Positions 1 through 13,100 of a stretch of 64,000 nt of DNA are shown in pieces. The position numbers and the translations under genes are program-made. A model generated the notes under the pieces. It ran no database searches and was not told the origin of the DNA. It saw only the letters and a program-made list of their open reading frames with translations. Numbering within the stretch: position 1 is the stretch's first letter; the number at the start of each line of letters is the position of its first letter. The DNA is from Rhopalosiphum padi (lineage: Eukaryota; Arthropoda; Insecta; Hemiptera; Aphididae), in contig NC_083597.1 in the NCBI RefSeq assembly GCF_020882245.1, positions 81,322,152-81,386,151 on the forward strand. The letters are read 5' to 3'.

Positions 1-1324
1 AAAAAAATGTAAACAATAATATTTGTATTGCATTAAAAAAATTACCTCTTTAAGTAAAATTCGTTTTCACTGTCTCAAAATGTTATTTTAAAAAATAACA
101 TACACCTTGATAAACCAACTATCTTACCTTGTGCTATGTTTAAATTTTGATAGTAGAAACTGATCAATTTCAATCTAGTAAATTAATTTATTAATTTCTT
201 GTATAAAATTAATTTGTATTTTTATTCTAAATGCAAAAATGAATAATAATAATTCTTGGTGTATTGCTTATAAATATTTATTTATACTAATACTTAAGAA
301 TCGAAATTATTTATGCATTCATTACTAATGGGAAAATATTATAATATCATAATGCTAATACAACCTTTTCTTTTTATCGATATAGGTCAAACAAAAATGT
401 TAATGTAGGTTAAACGATGACTCTATAATTGTATTAAAACATAAAATCAACAATAAATTATAGTTAACTTTAAAATTGTTACTTCATTATATTGTATTAA
501 CATGATATTTTTTCAATATTGCTATTCTATTAAAAAAAAAAAACAATTTTTTAAGAGCAAAATTATTAAAATCTATGTACGTGTTGTAGACATAATTTAT
601 AGTTAATGCATAATTACATGTTATAACTTATGACTTTAAAAGCTGACAAAAATACTGAGAAACGGAAAATATTCGAACCGAATGTATGAAAGGTCAAGAT
701 AATGCATACTACAGTCTATTGACAAATTACATATTATAATAAAATATAGAAGTAGACTGTAAACATCACCTGCATTGGTTTTCAATAATGATTTGTTAAA
801 AGTACAATAATACTTGTCAATTAAATAAATAGTTTATGAACGTGGGTAGATATATATTTTAGGTATAATATTTTATTCACATTCGTGTACCTTAATTTGC
901 ATATGAATATTTCGATTTTTTATTTTTATTTTTTATAGTTCCCCCTCAGACAATATCATTAAATAATATCATAGAATATTCATATTACGCTCCAGAATAT
1001 ATATGAATACTATTGAATAGGAAACCATAGTAAGAGGTTTAAAATACATGTAAATAAATAAATTATAAATTATCATTTATCTGATATCACCAGGAGCGAG
1101 TGGTTACAATTAAATATTTTGATATTTTTTTTTATCAAACCAAGCAAATCATAAATTTAAATAAAATTAAATTTCACTGATAGATTTGAGTTTATACCAG
1201 CGAATATTTTAAATAAAAGTCAAACAAATACAATACATCTTATATAATTTAAAGTACTCAAAAAAAGTTATTTTGGTTCAAAAATATATATTTTTTTTTT
1301 TTAGTTGTCACAATGTATTATATA
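1..1324. other. AT-rich sequence, nothing identified
   Basis: No coding exon, RNA gene or clear repeat was found. It was searched by eye for the missing FAR-1 nucleotide-binding exons without success. Confidence 0.5.
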
Positions 1325-2150
1325 TGTTACGTTAAATGTACGAATACCGGTTAAACCTAGAATAATTTACCGGTGAATCCTAGGTTTCGCTGAATACTGT
1401 TGGTAAATGTCCGAATTTCTGATTGCGAGTGAACAGTTGTGAGAGTGTTCCCACTTTTGTACCCAGGCGATAAAAATCACTCGCAATCAGTTCACCTTAT
1501 GTGAAGAAAATTTTTTAGAATCGGCAATTATACCAGATAATGAATAAATTAAATTGGTATTCGACAAGCAGTATCGCAACTGTCTTTGACTGGTGGACAA
1601 GGACTAATAAGGTGTAATTGTTTGAAAAAATGTGTAACAAACAGATGTAAATGTCGATCCAAAAATTTATTGTGCAACTCGAGATGTCACAGTAGCCAAG
1701 TCTGCACAAATAAATAATTTAATAATACAATTATTTTAATTATAATAAAAAATAATATACCAGTAATAAATGTACCTAGTACATTTAATATGTCAATTTT
1801 TGCATTACTACTTAATAATAATAATAATAATAAAATAATATACTAATATATTAGTCATTAATGTACTACCTACCTATATACTTAAATAATAATAATTAAT
1901 AACCTTGGTAAAAATGTTTGGACTTTTACTAACAGTGATTGTTTATCCTAAGATTTACCAAATCTCGTTTGTAAAGGCCGAACTACAAAAATCATTCGGG
2001 GTTTGACCAAAAGATGTTGTGTATCCTAGGTTTTACCGAAATCCATTGGTAAATGTCCGAAATTCAGACATTTACCAACAGTAGTCGGCGAAACCTAGGA
2101 TTTACCGGTAAATTCTAGGTTTAACCGGTATTCGAACTTTTACCGTAACA
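1325..2150. mobile_element. TIR transposon remnant, about 826 bp
   Basis: The ends are inverted repeats of roughly 95 bp starting TGTTACGKTAAA and sharing CGAATACCGGTTAAACCTAG. It is flanked by TATA on both sides, as for TA-target DNA transposons. Inside are two hairpins: 14-bp arms at 1419-1432/1477-1490 and 12-bp arms at 2046-2057/2067-2078. No transposase is visible, so it is non-autonomous. Confidence 0.7.
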
Positions 2151-2465
2151 TATATATAAATAAAATAAATATAATTTAGAAATTTTAAAATTGATTAATC
2201 ATTTTTTTCCGCAAAATTTTGTTGTTAATTTCTTGCTTGGTGATTGAAACTCCTAGATTTAAACATGTGAAAGAGAAACCTAGCTTTAATACACTAACAG
2301 AGGCATAAATAATATTAAATTATAAATATGCAATCAAAAAATATATTATTCATTTAAGATAATTATAGTGAAAGATATTTGTATTTTAACATAGCTATTT
2401 TATATGTTTTTACAAAGTATGGTGCAAATTTAGGAAGGTTCAGTAAAATATTATATTATTATTAA

Positions 2466-2782
2466 CCCTAGAATGCTAACCATTCGTTTGTTTGACGAAT
2501 ATGGGAAATTTTAAATGTTATTGTTGATACTTAAAATATGTAATATTTAATCCAATATTATTACGCCTTCTTTGTATCTCTCATATATTATGTTCTATAT
2601 ATCATGCCAATAACGTTTGACGAAAAAAAAGACGAAATTTGTTTTTTTTTACAATAATATTATTAATAATAAAGTTTTCCAAGAGTTTAATTATAATATT
2701 TCTGATTTATTGAATTGAACCAATTAAAAATGGTTAGATGTTCATAATATTTATAGTATTCGTCATAAAGCCGAACGGTTAG
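2466..2782. mobile_element. Degenerate piggyBac-like end with subterminal inverted repeat
   Basis: TTAA (2462-2465) is followed by CCCTAGAATG, the form of a piggyBac terminus. A 26-bp inverted repeat (2476-2501 and 2757-2782, 21 of 26 matching) lies inside. The opposite terminus is not found, so the element is truncated or the match is chance. Confidence 0.35.
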
Positions 2783-3045
2783 AAATAAAGTCAAATAAGT
2801 AAGGTTAGTAATTTATGGTTAAATATTGAAAAATTTAGATCGGCAATGAAAAAAATAATGTATAACTTATATATATTAATAACATCATTTAATTGTTAAA
2901 AACAATGAAATAAATTTACTTGATCTAAAAATCTATAATAAAAAGGAATCACACAAACTAAACATTTTTAAAATTATCATTGACGTAAGAACTAAATTTT
3001 ATATTATTCTCCATAATATCTTGAAACCGTTTTTCCATCTAAACT

Positions 3046-3330
3046 CTAGAGTGCTGGTATAACGTATGTCTTAATGACCATAAAAAATGGATTGAGTCCA
3101 AAAATTAATTTGTATTTCATCATTAAGTCATTACAATACGTTTCTAATGTGATTTTAATGCGATACAATTTTATGTTTGACTGCTGCTGTCCTTGTACAA
3201 GTAGGTAATCATTCAAATATAAAATATTATAATATGGTGAATATAGACTTAGTCTAGTAATATAATATTCATCCATAGTTGGGTTAAGGCACTCATACAA
3301 AAATTCACACTGTATAAAAAACCATATACT
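3046..3330 (-). other. Unexplained - strand open frame
   Basis: Open from about 3330 down to a stop at 3046-3048, about 94 codons. An acceptor-like TTTTTATACAG precedes TGTGAATTTTTG. Sequence includes SPYYNILYLNDYLLVQGQQQ and YKLIFGLNPFFMVIKTYV. The pattern of a helix, then FG, then a hydrophobic segment recalls insect gustatory receptor exons, but too loosely to name it. Could be a pseudogene exon or chance. Confidence 0.2.
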
Positions 3331-3840
3331 CTACTATAGGGTCCTTTCAACTCTTTTAAAAATATAACAACATAAATAAAATAACATATTAATATCAATA
3401 TGTATGCAATAAAGCTATCAGATTTTACACAAATACATTATAAAATCTTTAATTCATAGATAAAATGTAAGATGATGAATAAAAACGATTTTTTTTATTA
3501 ATTATATTCCCTATATATATGTTAATTTTATTGTTTTTGTCAATATCATAATTTGGTTTATTTACTATACATCAGCATATTCTTTGATTTTTAATATGAA
3601 ATAATAAAATAATTTCCATTTACAATTATAAGAAATAATTATTAGTGAAAATATTAATATTATTTTTTTAATTATAAAAATAAAAACTTTGTATAATTGT
3701 ATAAATTATATATTTTTAAACCTCCTGGCTCCTTGTCTAATCTAGTATCATATAATATAATAATATGTTAGTAACTGTATATTATTACATTATACTCCAA
3801 TCTGTCAATCTGCGTAATTTAATTAGTTTTTCGGTTATAG

Positions 3841-4101
3841 TTTTTCGACCGCATGAAAATGGAAAATCCAACGTACCGCAGCCAAGTGCAAGTGGTGAGG
3901 GGTGACTGTTTTCAGCCGAACATTGGCATAGACGAAGTTGATTTGAGAAGGATTGAGTCCAAAATAAATGCTATCATACACCTAGCGACGGCGAACACGT
4001 CCGATAATCACCCCTACTGCATGTTGCATATGGCTATCTGCACCAACGTCCGAGCCACCAGAGACTTGATTCTCCTAACGAAGCGTTTTCAAAATCTCAA
4101 G
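3841..4101 (+). CDS. FAR-1 exon (equivalent to FAR-2 exon 3)
   Basis: Acceptor at 3839-3840, donor GT at 4102, 87 codons, phase 0 at both ends. It encodes the FFDRM...RGDC...PNIGI and IIHLATA segments, matching LFTRL...TGDC...PNLGL and VIHCAAT of FAR-2. It is four codons longer than the FAR-2 and FAR-3 equivalents and the least conserved of the visible exons. Confidence 0.85.
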
Positions 4102-7100
4102 GTTAGGTCTGGTCTTTTTCGGTTAACTTATGACAAGGAGGGAGAGATTTTGAAGCAATTTTGTTGGAAGTACTTAGATGATTTTTAATTATTTTACCTT
4201 ACACTAATTGTATGTATTTAAAATCAACTTTTAAAAGCTTAGTTTAACATAATAATCCGTATTTATAAGGAATCCTCACGCCTTCATAAGTTTTTAAGAC
4301 TGTATGTTATCTAGTTATCTAGTTAAACTGATAAAGGTTTCATAGTGCATTGATTACCAGGCCCAGGCTTACTCTCACACCAACAATTTTTGTTACTGTT
4401 CTACTCGTTGCTTTAAATGTGTAGACTGTAATTTCTAAAGAAATTGCACGAAATCCCCTATAAGGATCTCATCAAGTGCGTTTTATGCTTGGGGTCGCAT
4501 CAGTGGCGTAACTACGATTTACAAGGCTCGCGACAGAACCTAGTCTTTGTAATTTATTATACATTTTTGTAAGTCCTTGTTCCCTGAAAAGTTAATATTA
4601 TTTTTCAAGCTGTTTCTTGTTTAATTGAAAGTAATACTAAGCCAATAAGGCGCTCATAATCGTTAATCTCTAAATTTTATCTGTTGGTATTATTGTAGAA
4701 TGATTTAAATAGTAAAAAATATAAATTTGGATTTATATTAAATTAAAATTAAATAGTAATTATTTTTCAATTCAATAGTATTATTGAAATGTTTTTCATC
4801 GTATTTTCAATTTGATAGAGTTCTTTTTATACTCGTAGGCCCATCGAATAATTAACCTTATTGTTATACCATTAGGCTACATACAGGCTTATATAAAGGA
4901 TAACCCTTTTACAAAACCCTAATTTAAACTCATAAATGATATAAAATGCTCAAAAACAATAATCGTTTCATCTCTACCTTTGTTGCAATTTTAGAAAGGT
5001 ACCACTGCTTATTCCAATAAAAAATATAAACAATTAAAAGCTAATATCACAACTAATATAGTAATACTCCATCATTCACCATCAGATTAACAAAAAAATA
5101 CAACCTCTATATTTCTCAAATAACATAAGTTCATTATTAGCCCATTGGCCATAATTATTCTTATTAACAACAATATTAAATAATCGTTTACTATCTACTA
5201 TTTCCATTCTACGATAATAACACCTTGTATCATTTTATTATACTTTTCATGTACCTATTAACTTACATAATATTCCATGTGTATGAATAATTGTCAAGAT
5301 ATAATAATTAAAAACTGATTTCTATACATGATAAAAAAATAAAATGAATATATATATATATATATATATATGATAATATAATGAAAAAGTATAGAATTGA
5401 TTTATAACAACATCAAAAAATAATTAATTAGAGTAAATATAGCAAATATTTGATGGCTCAATTGTATCATTGAATAGTCTAATGAAAAAATATTCATTTG
5501 ATGATTTCTACATAAGTCACGAAGTGTAAAAAGTGTTATACATTTTCATGAAATTGTCTGCCACTTTTCATAAAAAGGTCGATTTCACAAACAAGCTATA
5601 CCTTGTAGGTATCATACATAATAAATAATAATAATATGTTGGAAAAATTAAATTTAGATGTCATGTGCCTTATGACTAGAGCGCAGATTTCTATGCTTTT
5701 GCATATTTTTTCCTTTTAATATTTTTGGATTTTTGTCAGTTATCTCCACGAATCATCATAATTTGAAATTAACTGTGAATTTTTTTTTTTGCATATTTAT
5801 ATATATTTAAATGTTATTGCATATTTTTGCATATTTTGGTAAAATTAAAAATGTATTGCATATAAGCTATGACCGATTATTTTTCTATAATAATAATACT
5901 AATTATTATTATTGTATAATGTAAATTAATGTATATCATAATATAGTTCTATTTTCACTTATTTATTCGTGTTTATATTTTTTCGTGCCTTTTCTGCAGG
6001 CATTTGTTTACATGTCGTCCTTGTTCACTAACCCTTCGATTTTGGACGTGTATGAACAATTTTACAATTCCCCGATACCTGCGTCCACCGTCATCCAGAT
6101 GGTTGAAGCTCTTCCCGATTATATCCTGAACCAAGTAACTTCGGGGTAAGTTCAATGACTATTATTTTTAAATTTAAGGAAAGTATAATTCTGACATTTT
6201 ATTAATCGTTATTGGTTATAATATATTGACTTTTAATTTTTGAATAGAGACTAAACTATGTTTTATACGTAGTTTTATAATCTAACGTAGAATTTTTCAT
6301 GAATACTTTGATTTGTGTTTATTATAATACACGTGAATATTAATCATTATTAAGTAAAAAATATAATTAAATAATTTACAGTATTTTACACTATTTACAC
6401 CTCGTATTTCTTTTAATTATTATTTAGCTTGTATAAGGAATTTAAATGCTTTCAAATAAAATAAAAATAATATAAAAATATTAATACATATTTATTTATT
6501 CGGTATTTATTTAGATATAAAATATGAAAGTATAATAATGATTTGCTTTACATCATAAAATTAAAAATATATTTTTAATAAATACTCGTATTTATTATTA
6601 TAATAATTTAAAATTAATATTTATACCATATTACATTAAAAATAGAAAAATAAATAAATCAAACATTTTACAATGTATCTATAGAATATATGTTTATATT
6701 TTATTAATATACTTAGAATTACTATTTTCCGTATTTTTTTTGTTTTTTTTCGATTATTTTACTCTTGGAGTACCTACTAGATCTAATTTTCTACTAGAAA
6801 CTACTCTCAAAGTTGAAAATCAAAGCATATAAAAAATATAATACTCATTGTAAAATTAATAGATTTATCGCTCCGCTCAACATTTAAAATATAAAAATAA
6901 ATATCGAAATAGTAATATAAACGTATATTTATTACAATAGTTATTTTTATTATCTACGTTCTATATAATAATATTACGTGTTCTATAGGCTTGTGTCCGA
7001 ATGGCCAGATGTGGTTACGTTTACCAAAGCGTTATCAGAGCAAATAATTCAATCAGCCGGACCAGAGCTACCCGCGTGTATCATTCGACCAGGATTTGGT

Positions 7101-10100
7101 AAAGTATTATATTGTTTAACTAAATTATTACATTAATTGTATGCAGTATATATGTATGTATGCAAAACTTACTCTTTATAATAATATATATTGAAATGTT
7201 TATAGATTGAGATATCTATACACCCTAATAATAGCAAAGAATTAATTTTATAACAGACCAAAAAAATAATTTATTCGTGTTTTTAGAAAAAAATTTGAAT
7301 TTTTACTATAAATAAGTTTATTTTATTTGAAAAGATCAAATAAAACATCTTTATGAATAACAACTAGGTTGATAACCTGCTTATTATTATCAATATTATA
7401 TAACTTTAAAAAATTAGTTAGTATTGCAATAAGGATAAACAAGTTTTTTAAATCATAATGACGTGTTGTATTATATTTTTGTATGAAAATATTGGCAAAA
7501 TAGTTTTTTTTATACCTAGTTTTAGGTGGCTTTTTGACAAAAAATATATCATCGTCACAGTCAAGTAGCTTGTGAGATATGACTAATATAAATAATGTAT
7601 AGTTTTATCTATATTAATTTATGAGTAAATTGTTAGTTAGTGGCGTATTTTTTTTTTTTTTTTTTTTTGAGGGAAGTATTCTCCTTGTTTGAACACTTTT
7701 TTTGTTTAAAAAAATTACTTATTGTATTAGTATGTGTATTACTCATGCCTATAAAAATATAAATATTTATATCCAAACTGCAAAAGTGAAATTTGTTTTA
7801 TTAGGTTCGATGATATGTTTTAGAAACACATGTATGAATAACACCTACCTATATGTAGTAGGAAAAATTAGTTTCAAGAAAAATGTATCTAATAAATGTC
7901 GGCGAAAATAATATTATAACCTTATCAAAAAGGTGGGTACGTGCCAAGTGTGTACCTCACTGATGGGGCGGGACTCTTTTCGCCTAAAAATGACCCTTCG
8001 CTTTTCGCCCAAGAATATTATAGCATTTTTTGACAACATTTTTATAATACATACTTTGGGAATCACTTTATTATTTATTTGTGTAGGTTAGTTTTACAAA
8101 GCCATTTAGCACTATCCAGAGGGCAGAGAGTACCACGAGGAGGCGGCTTTTATTAATCTCCAAAAATATATTGTGTATTTATAGATATTATAAATTCAAA
8201 AATAAAAATATCACCAATGACATTTAATTGTTATAAATTATACATTTAATAACTGTAATTTGATGATTTATATTTTTTTATATTAGCATTTTTTTTTTGA
8301 ATTTATAATATCTAAAAATACACAATATATTTTTGGAGAGTAATAAAAGCTGCCTCCTTGTGGTACTCTCTGTGTAATGGTAAATAGCTTTATAAAACTA
8401 ATCACACAAATAAATAATAAAATGATTCTCAAAGTGTGTATTATAAAAATGTGGTCAAAAGTGCTATAGTATTCTTAGACGAAAAGGGAAAGTAGTTTTA
8501 AAATATTTGGGCTAAAAGATACATGGGCGAAAAGCGAAGGATCATTTTTGGGCGAACAGAGTCTTGCCCCTCTCATGTGTTTATTGGGTCACTGTAATGA
8601 ACGTATTAAATTTGAATTCAATGATAGATGAATATTAATATGATATATCATTGTATACGAAAAAAAATTTTGAATGGAAACAGTTAGTCAGTCTCTATAA
8701 ATAACTAAATAAGTGTATTTTATGATATGTTTTATGCTATAGCAGCTATACCATAAATAAATAACAAGCTATACTATAACTATTAAGTATTTATTTTACT
8801 ATTAGTATTACAGTAGGGTGATTTAATTTTTGCCAATATCATTGTATTTGTTATATTATTAATATTTATTTATTATAATTTATAACAATAATAAGTAGGG
8901 AATGGATTTAAATGCTCTAAAAACAAGAAAAAATCATTAAAAAGTACGATTTAATGCACTCGTAACAGATTTTTTTTTAAAACGCATTAAAAATGCTATT
9001 AGAATTATTTTTAACTTGGAAAAATTCTTATTCTTGTTAATTATTCGTCTAATTACATGTATATATGTGTCTAAGTGTCTACATAAATTAACTTTGTGCT
9101 TTTAAAATCCGTTCCCTAATAATAAATATAATATTTTATGCAATATTATATTATTGTTATTAATTTTTGAATCAATATTCCCTTATCATAAGTCAGTAAA
9201 ATAAGTTTAAAAGTATCATTTTAAATGAATTGATAAATGTTCAAGTATTTTTACCCTGTTGTGATTTTATCGATATTATTGGAAAAATATTTCAAATTAC
9301 AAATGCCTATAAATAACTCAAAAAGATTCAAAATATTTTGAAGAATTTACTGTAGAAAATAATAATATAAACATTTGGTAGAAATTTCAAGTACATTCCT
9401 ATTAGTTATTATTTTGAATAACGACAATAAAATAAAATTGAGTTGTTGATTACTAATTTTGCTTAAAAGTTCTTATTTTTCAATTAATTTATTTTTAGGC
9501 TATTTTATAAAACATTGGAAATATTTGAATTTTAACTTTCCAAAAGTACGAATTATATTAAGTTTTCTACTAGAAATTATCCCTAAAAGTTTTAAATTAA
9601 AATATTTTTATTGTCCCGAAAGGCAATTTTATCGGGTTTCATATAGTGAATATTGTAAATACGTAAAGAGACATTGGATCGAAATTAACATTACAGGCTA
9701 ATATAGCGTAGTATTATAGTATTATTTATATATGAATGAGAGGATGACGTATAACGGTGTGCTACTAAGTGTTGAATGTATTATTGACGAACAGAATTTG
9801 AATTCTAATAGATTTTTTTTATTTTCTGCAGTCTTGGGCACGGCTAATGAACCGATAGCTGGTTGGATGAACGATTTGAACAATTTGACCGGTTGTGCGC
9901 TAGGTTCTGGTCTCGGCCTGGTACGGGTTTTTCACGGACCTAGTAGCGTTAACGCTGAAATCGTACCCGTTGACATGCTGGTTAATCTTCTTCTGGTGGC
10001 ATGCTGGGAGTTAATTGGTAATAGGTATGTGTATGTATGTTGAGTGTGCTCGTTCGATTTGTGATGAAAGTCAAACAATAATTTATCAGAATCCCTTACC

Positions 10101-13100
10101 ATTAGTTAATACCACTGTTATTGCAAATGGATGAAGTTTATTATACTTCATTTTTATTTATACGTATTAACTAGTATACACTATGCATTTTTTAAATCTG
10201 TACACATCCAATTTCAAACTACCGACTTTTTAACGGTCTTCACTATAATATAGAAATTTATTTATTAATTGACACTTTAATAATATATATATATATATAT
10301 ATATTATAAATATATATACATATATATATTTTTGTTACATAATATTTTTTATTCAATCTGTTATACAAGGAACAATAAGAAAAACTGATGAAAAAAATAA
10401 ATAAAAAATGACAGATTATACTGATAGTAAAGGCCTCCCAGAGGTACTATGAATATATAATATGTAAATATATAAATTGATAAATGTATGGTTGACAGGA
10501 CGGACGTCGTCAACGAAGAAGTACCCAAAGACACAGTTAACACTTTGATTTACAATTATGCTTCGTCTAATTTTAAACCATGCTCTTGGAATCAGTTGGG
10601 AGAAAAGTTTTTTAAAAATGAAAAAAACGTTTCATCACCAAACTTTGTAATTATAACATATTTATTTGATAATTATAAATCACTTTCTCCGATAATTATT
10701 CATTTAAATTTATATTTCAAAAATCTGTATCATTATTGTTTTCAGTTTTGGATGCCGTTTTATTATGTTACTAATAGCATATTTATTTATTGGTTAATGA
10801 CGTTTTATTTACACACTGTTCCGGCCAAAGTTGTGGATTTGTTCATCTGGCTTATAGGAAAAGAACCCAGGCAAGTTTGCCAAGTTTCAAGCTATTCATA
10901 TAATTTTTGTATGCTTTAATTTTCGATCACATATCACTCGAATACTTTTTTTTTATTTATAGACTGAATGAGTTTTATAAACGAGTGCATACAGCAGCTA
11001 AAAATTTAAGTTCGTATCAACAAATGCACGTTAGATACCATAATCACAACGTCAAAAACTTAATGAACAAATTATCGTCGAGAGACAAAATGTTGTTTGA
11101 CTTCGATATGAGCATACTGTCGTGGGATGACTATTTTCATAAGTATTTGAAGGGCCTTCGGGTATATTTAATGGGAAATCCCTTGCATATGCCCGGAACA
11201 AATAATAATACACTGAACAGGTACAGAAATTAATTTTTAATAATGATAAACCAGAGAAGGTAATAACAATAAATCATGATCGTGGTGGTAAAATTTCAAT
11301 TCAACAAAATAAATAAGTACATAGCGTATATTGATACAATGTTATTATGATTTTTTTTTTTTTTTTATTGCTTTTATTAGAAAATATTATAGCATAACAA
11401 TTAATAAGACATGATATAGAATATAATAGAGAGTGTTACAATAATATACATTTATAACAATGGAGATAAGAATACATTGAAAAGTGACTTAGGGTAATAT
11501 ATATAATATTAATTAATGATATGCGCTAATGAAAATTTTAATTTTAATTATAATGAGGTGCGTAGTTTGTTTAATAAGATAATAATATAACGATTTATAT
11601 TGAGGAAATAGGATTATGATTATGGAATAATTTGTTTCTGTAGGATGGTGGTGAGGAGAGAAATGAGGGGATTTATTAAAGCGGATAGTTCTGTGATAAA
11701 CTTAGTTAACAGATTATCATTTGTGGAAATATTAGGTGATATATTTTTAGGATCAATGATAGAAGCGTAGGAAGCTACGGGAAGGTGAGGAGGTATTGAG
11801 GTAGGAGTAGTGTTTGGAATTGTGTATATTGGTTTTTGTTGAGTCGGTAGAGTAGTTTTACGATGTTTGAGTAGTTCATTATATTTTGTGGCTTTGATGC
11901 TTTTTTAGTTTTTAGTAATATTTTTGTACACGGGACAGCCCTTGTAGGAGGCTGTGTGTGGTCCTGAACATAATGCGCATTTCGCGGGAGTGGATGACGG
12001 TTTTAAGCATTCGGAAGATAAATGGTTATCTCCGCATTTAACACAGCGAGGTATATGGTGGCAAAAGTTACTTGTATGAAAGTAAGCTTGGCACGATTTG
12101 CATTGAGGAGAGGCACGTTTTTATTTGGCAGCTCAATTTTGATTTTGGTGTGTAACAGCGAGTCCCGATTAAGAATGACGCTATTATTAGTTGCAGGTTT
12201 TAAGTCGATACGAATAAGAGGTAATGCGCTTTTATTGATACGGTGTAAAATATTCATGACCTGAATTACTTCATGACCCTTATCTGTAATGTAGGCTTGT
12301 ATATCTTCAACGGGCGTAAACGGGTGGAGGTGTCTGATAAATACACTGTACGGTTTTAATGGCTTGGCCAGGTGAGTGTGGAATTGGATCTGCTCGTTAT
12401 CGGTTAGATATTTAAAAATAGTATTCCAGGCAATTATACTGTCAGCGTGTATAATAAGATATTTAGGAGTTGATTTAAATTGAATGCTTGACTGGTCAAT
12501 TATATCAAAAAGATCATTTTTGAGCGTAGAGAATACGTAGTCTTCACTTACGTAAAAGGGAAGTGTCTGTATTTTGACCATTGGGAATGACTCTATGTGG
12601 GCCTGAGGTGTGTTGGGTTGATCTTGAGATGGAATATTGATGGGCGGAGGACTGAACACCTCCGGAGAAGAATCGGCATCTTCGGAGAGAGAGGCATATC
12701 TATTGGGAGAAACAAATAATTTGCTTTTTTTCACAATGATGATAAGTTACGTTTTGAAGTATTATGGCGCATATTTAAAACTGAATATAGAACGCCATTA
12801 GCGAAAGACTATAACGGACGGAGGTAACGCACGTCTGCTCACGGTGAGCGTTAACGATCGACTGGTCATTATGATTATATTGTATTTTTAACAACTGTTC
12901 AAAAGCGATCTATATTGGTTAGATTGACGGGTTGAGTAACTATTAAACGTACTTCTATATCTAGAGCATAATATTATAAAATATGCTATATAGTTATTAT
13001 TTAATATAATTACCGATCTTGTCAATCAATCGAATTGTTACCTGCAAGCTCCATTATGTTACAATTAACTTTTTATATAGGATCAATATCACTGTGTGAT

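Noticed and set aside
7702..7911. + strand 69-aa frame
   Set aside because: Inside a FAR-1 intron, low-complexity composition, no homology to the FAR paralogs.
9459..9701. + strand 80-aa frame before a FAR-1 exon
   Set aside because: Overlaps the AT-rich repeat copy; not in phase with, or joined to, the FAR exon at 9832.
10488..10919. Single 143-aa protein spanning FAR-1 exons at 10499 and 10746
   Set aside because: It reads through a 99-bp intron and past the GC donor; the spliced version matches the paralogs.
12022..12264. + strand 80-aa frame
   Set aside because: Shadow of the LINE ORF1 on the opposite strand.
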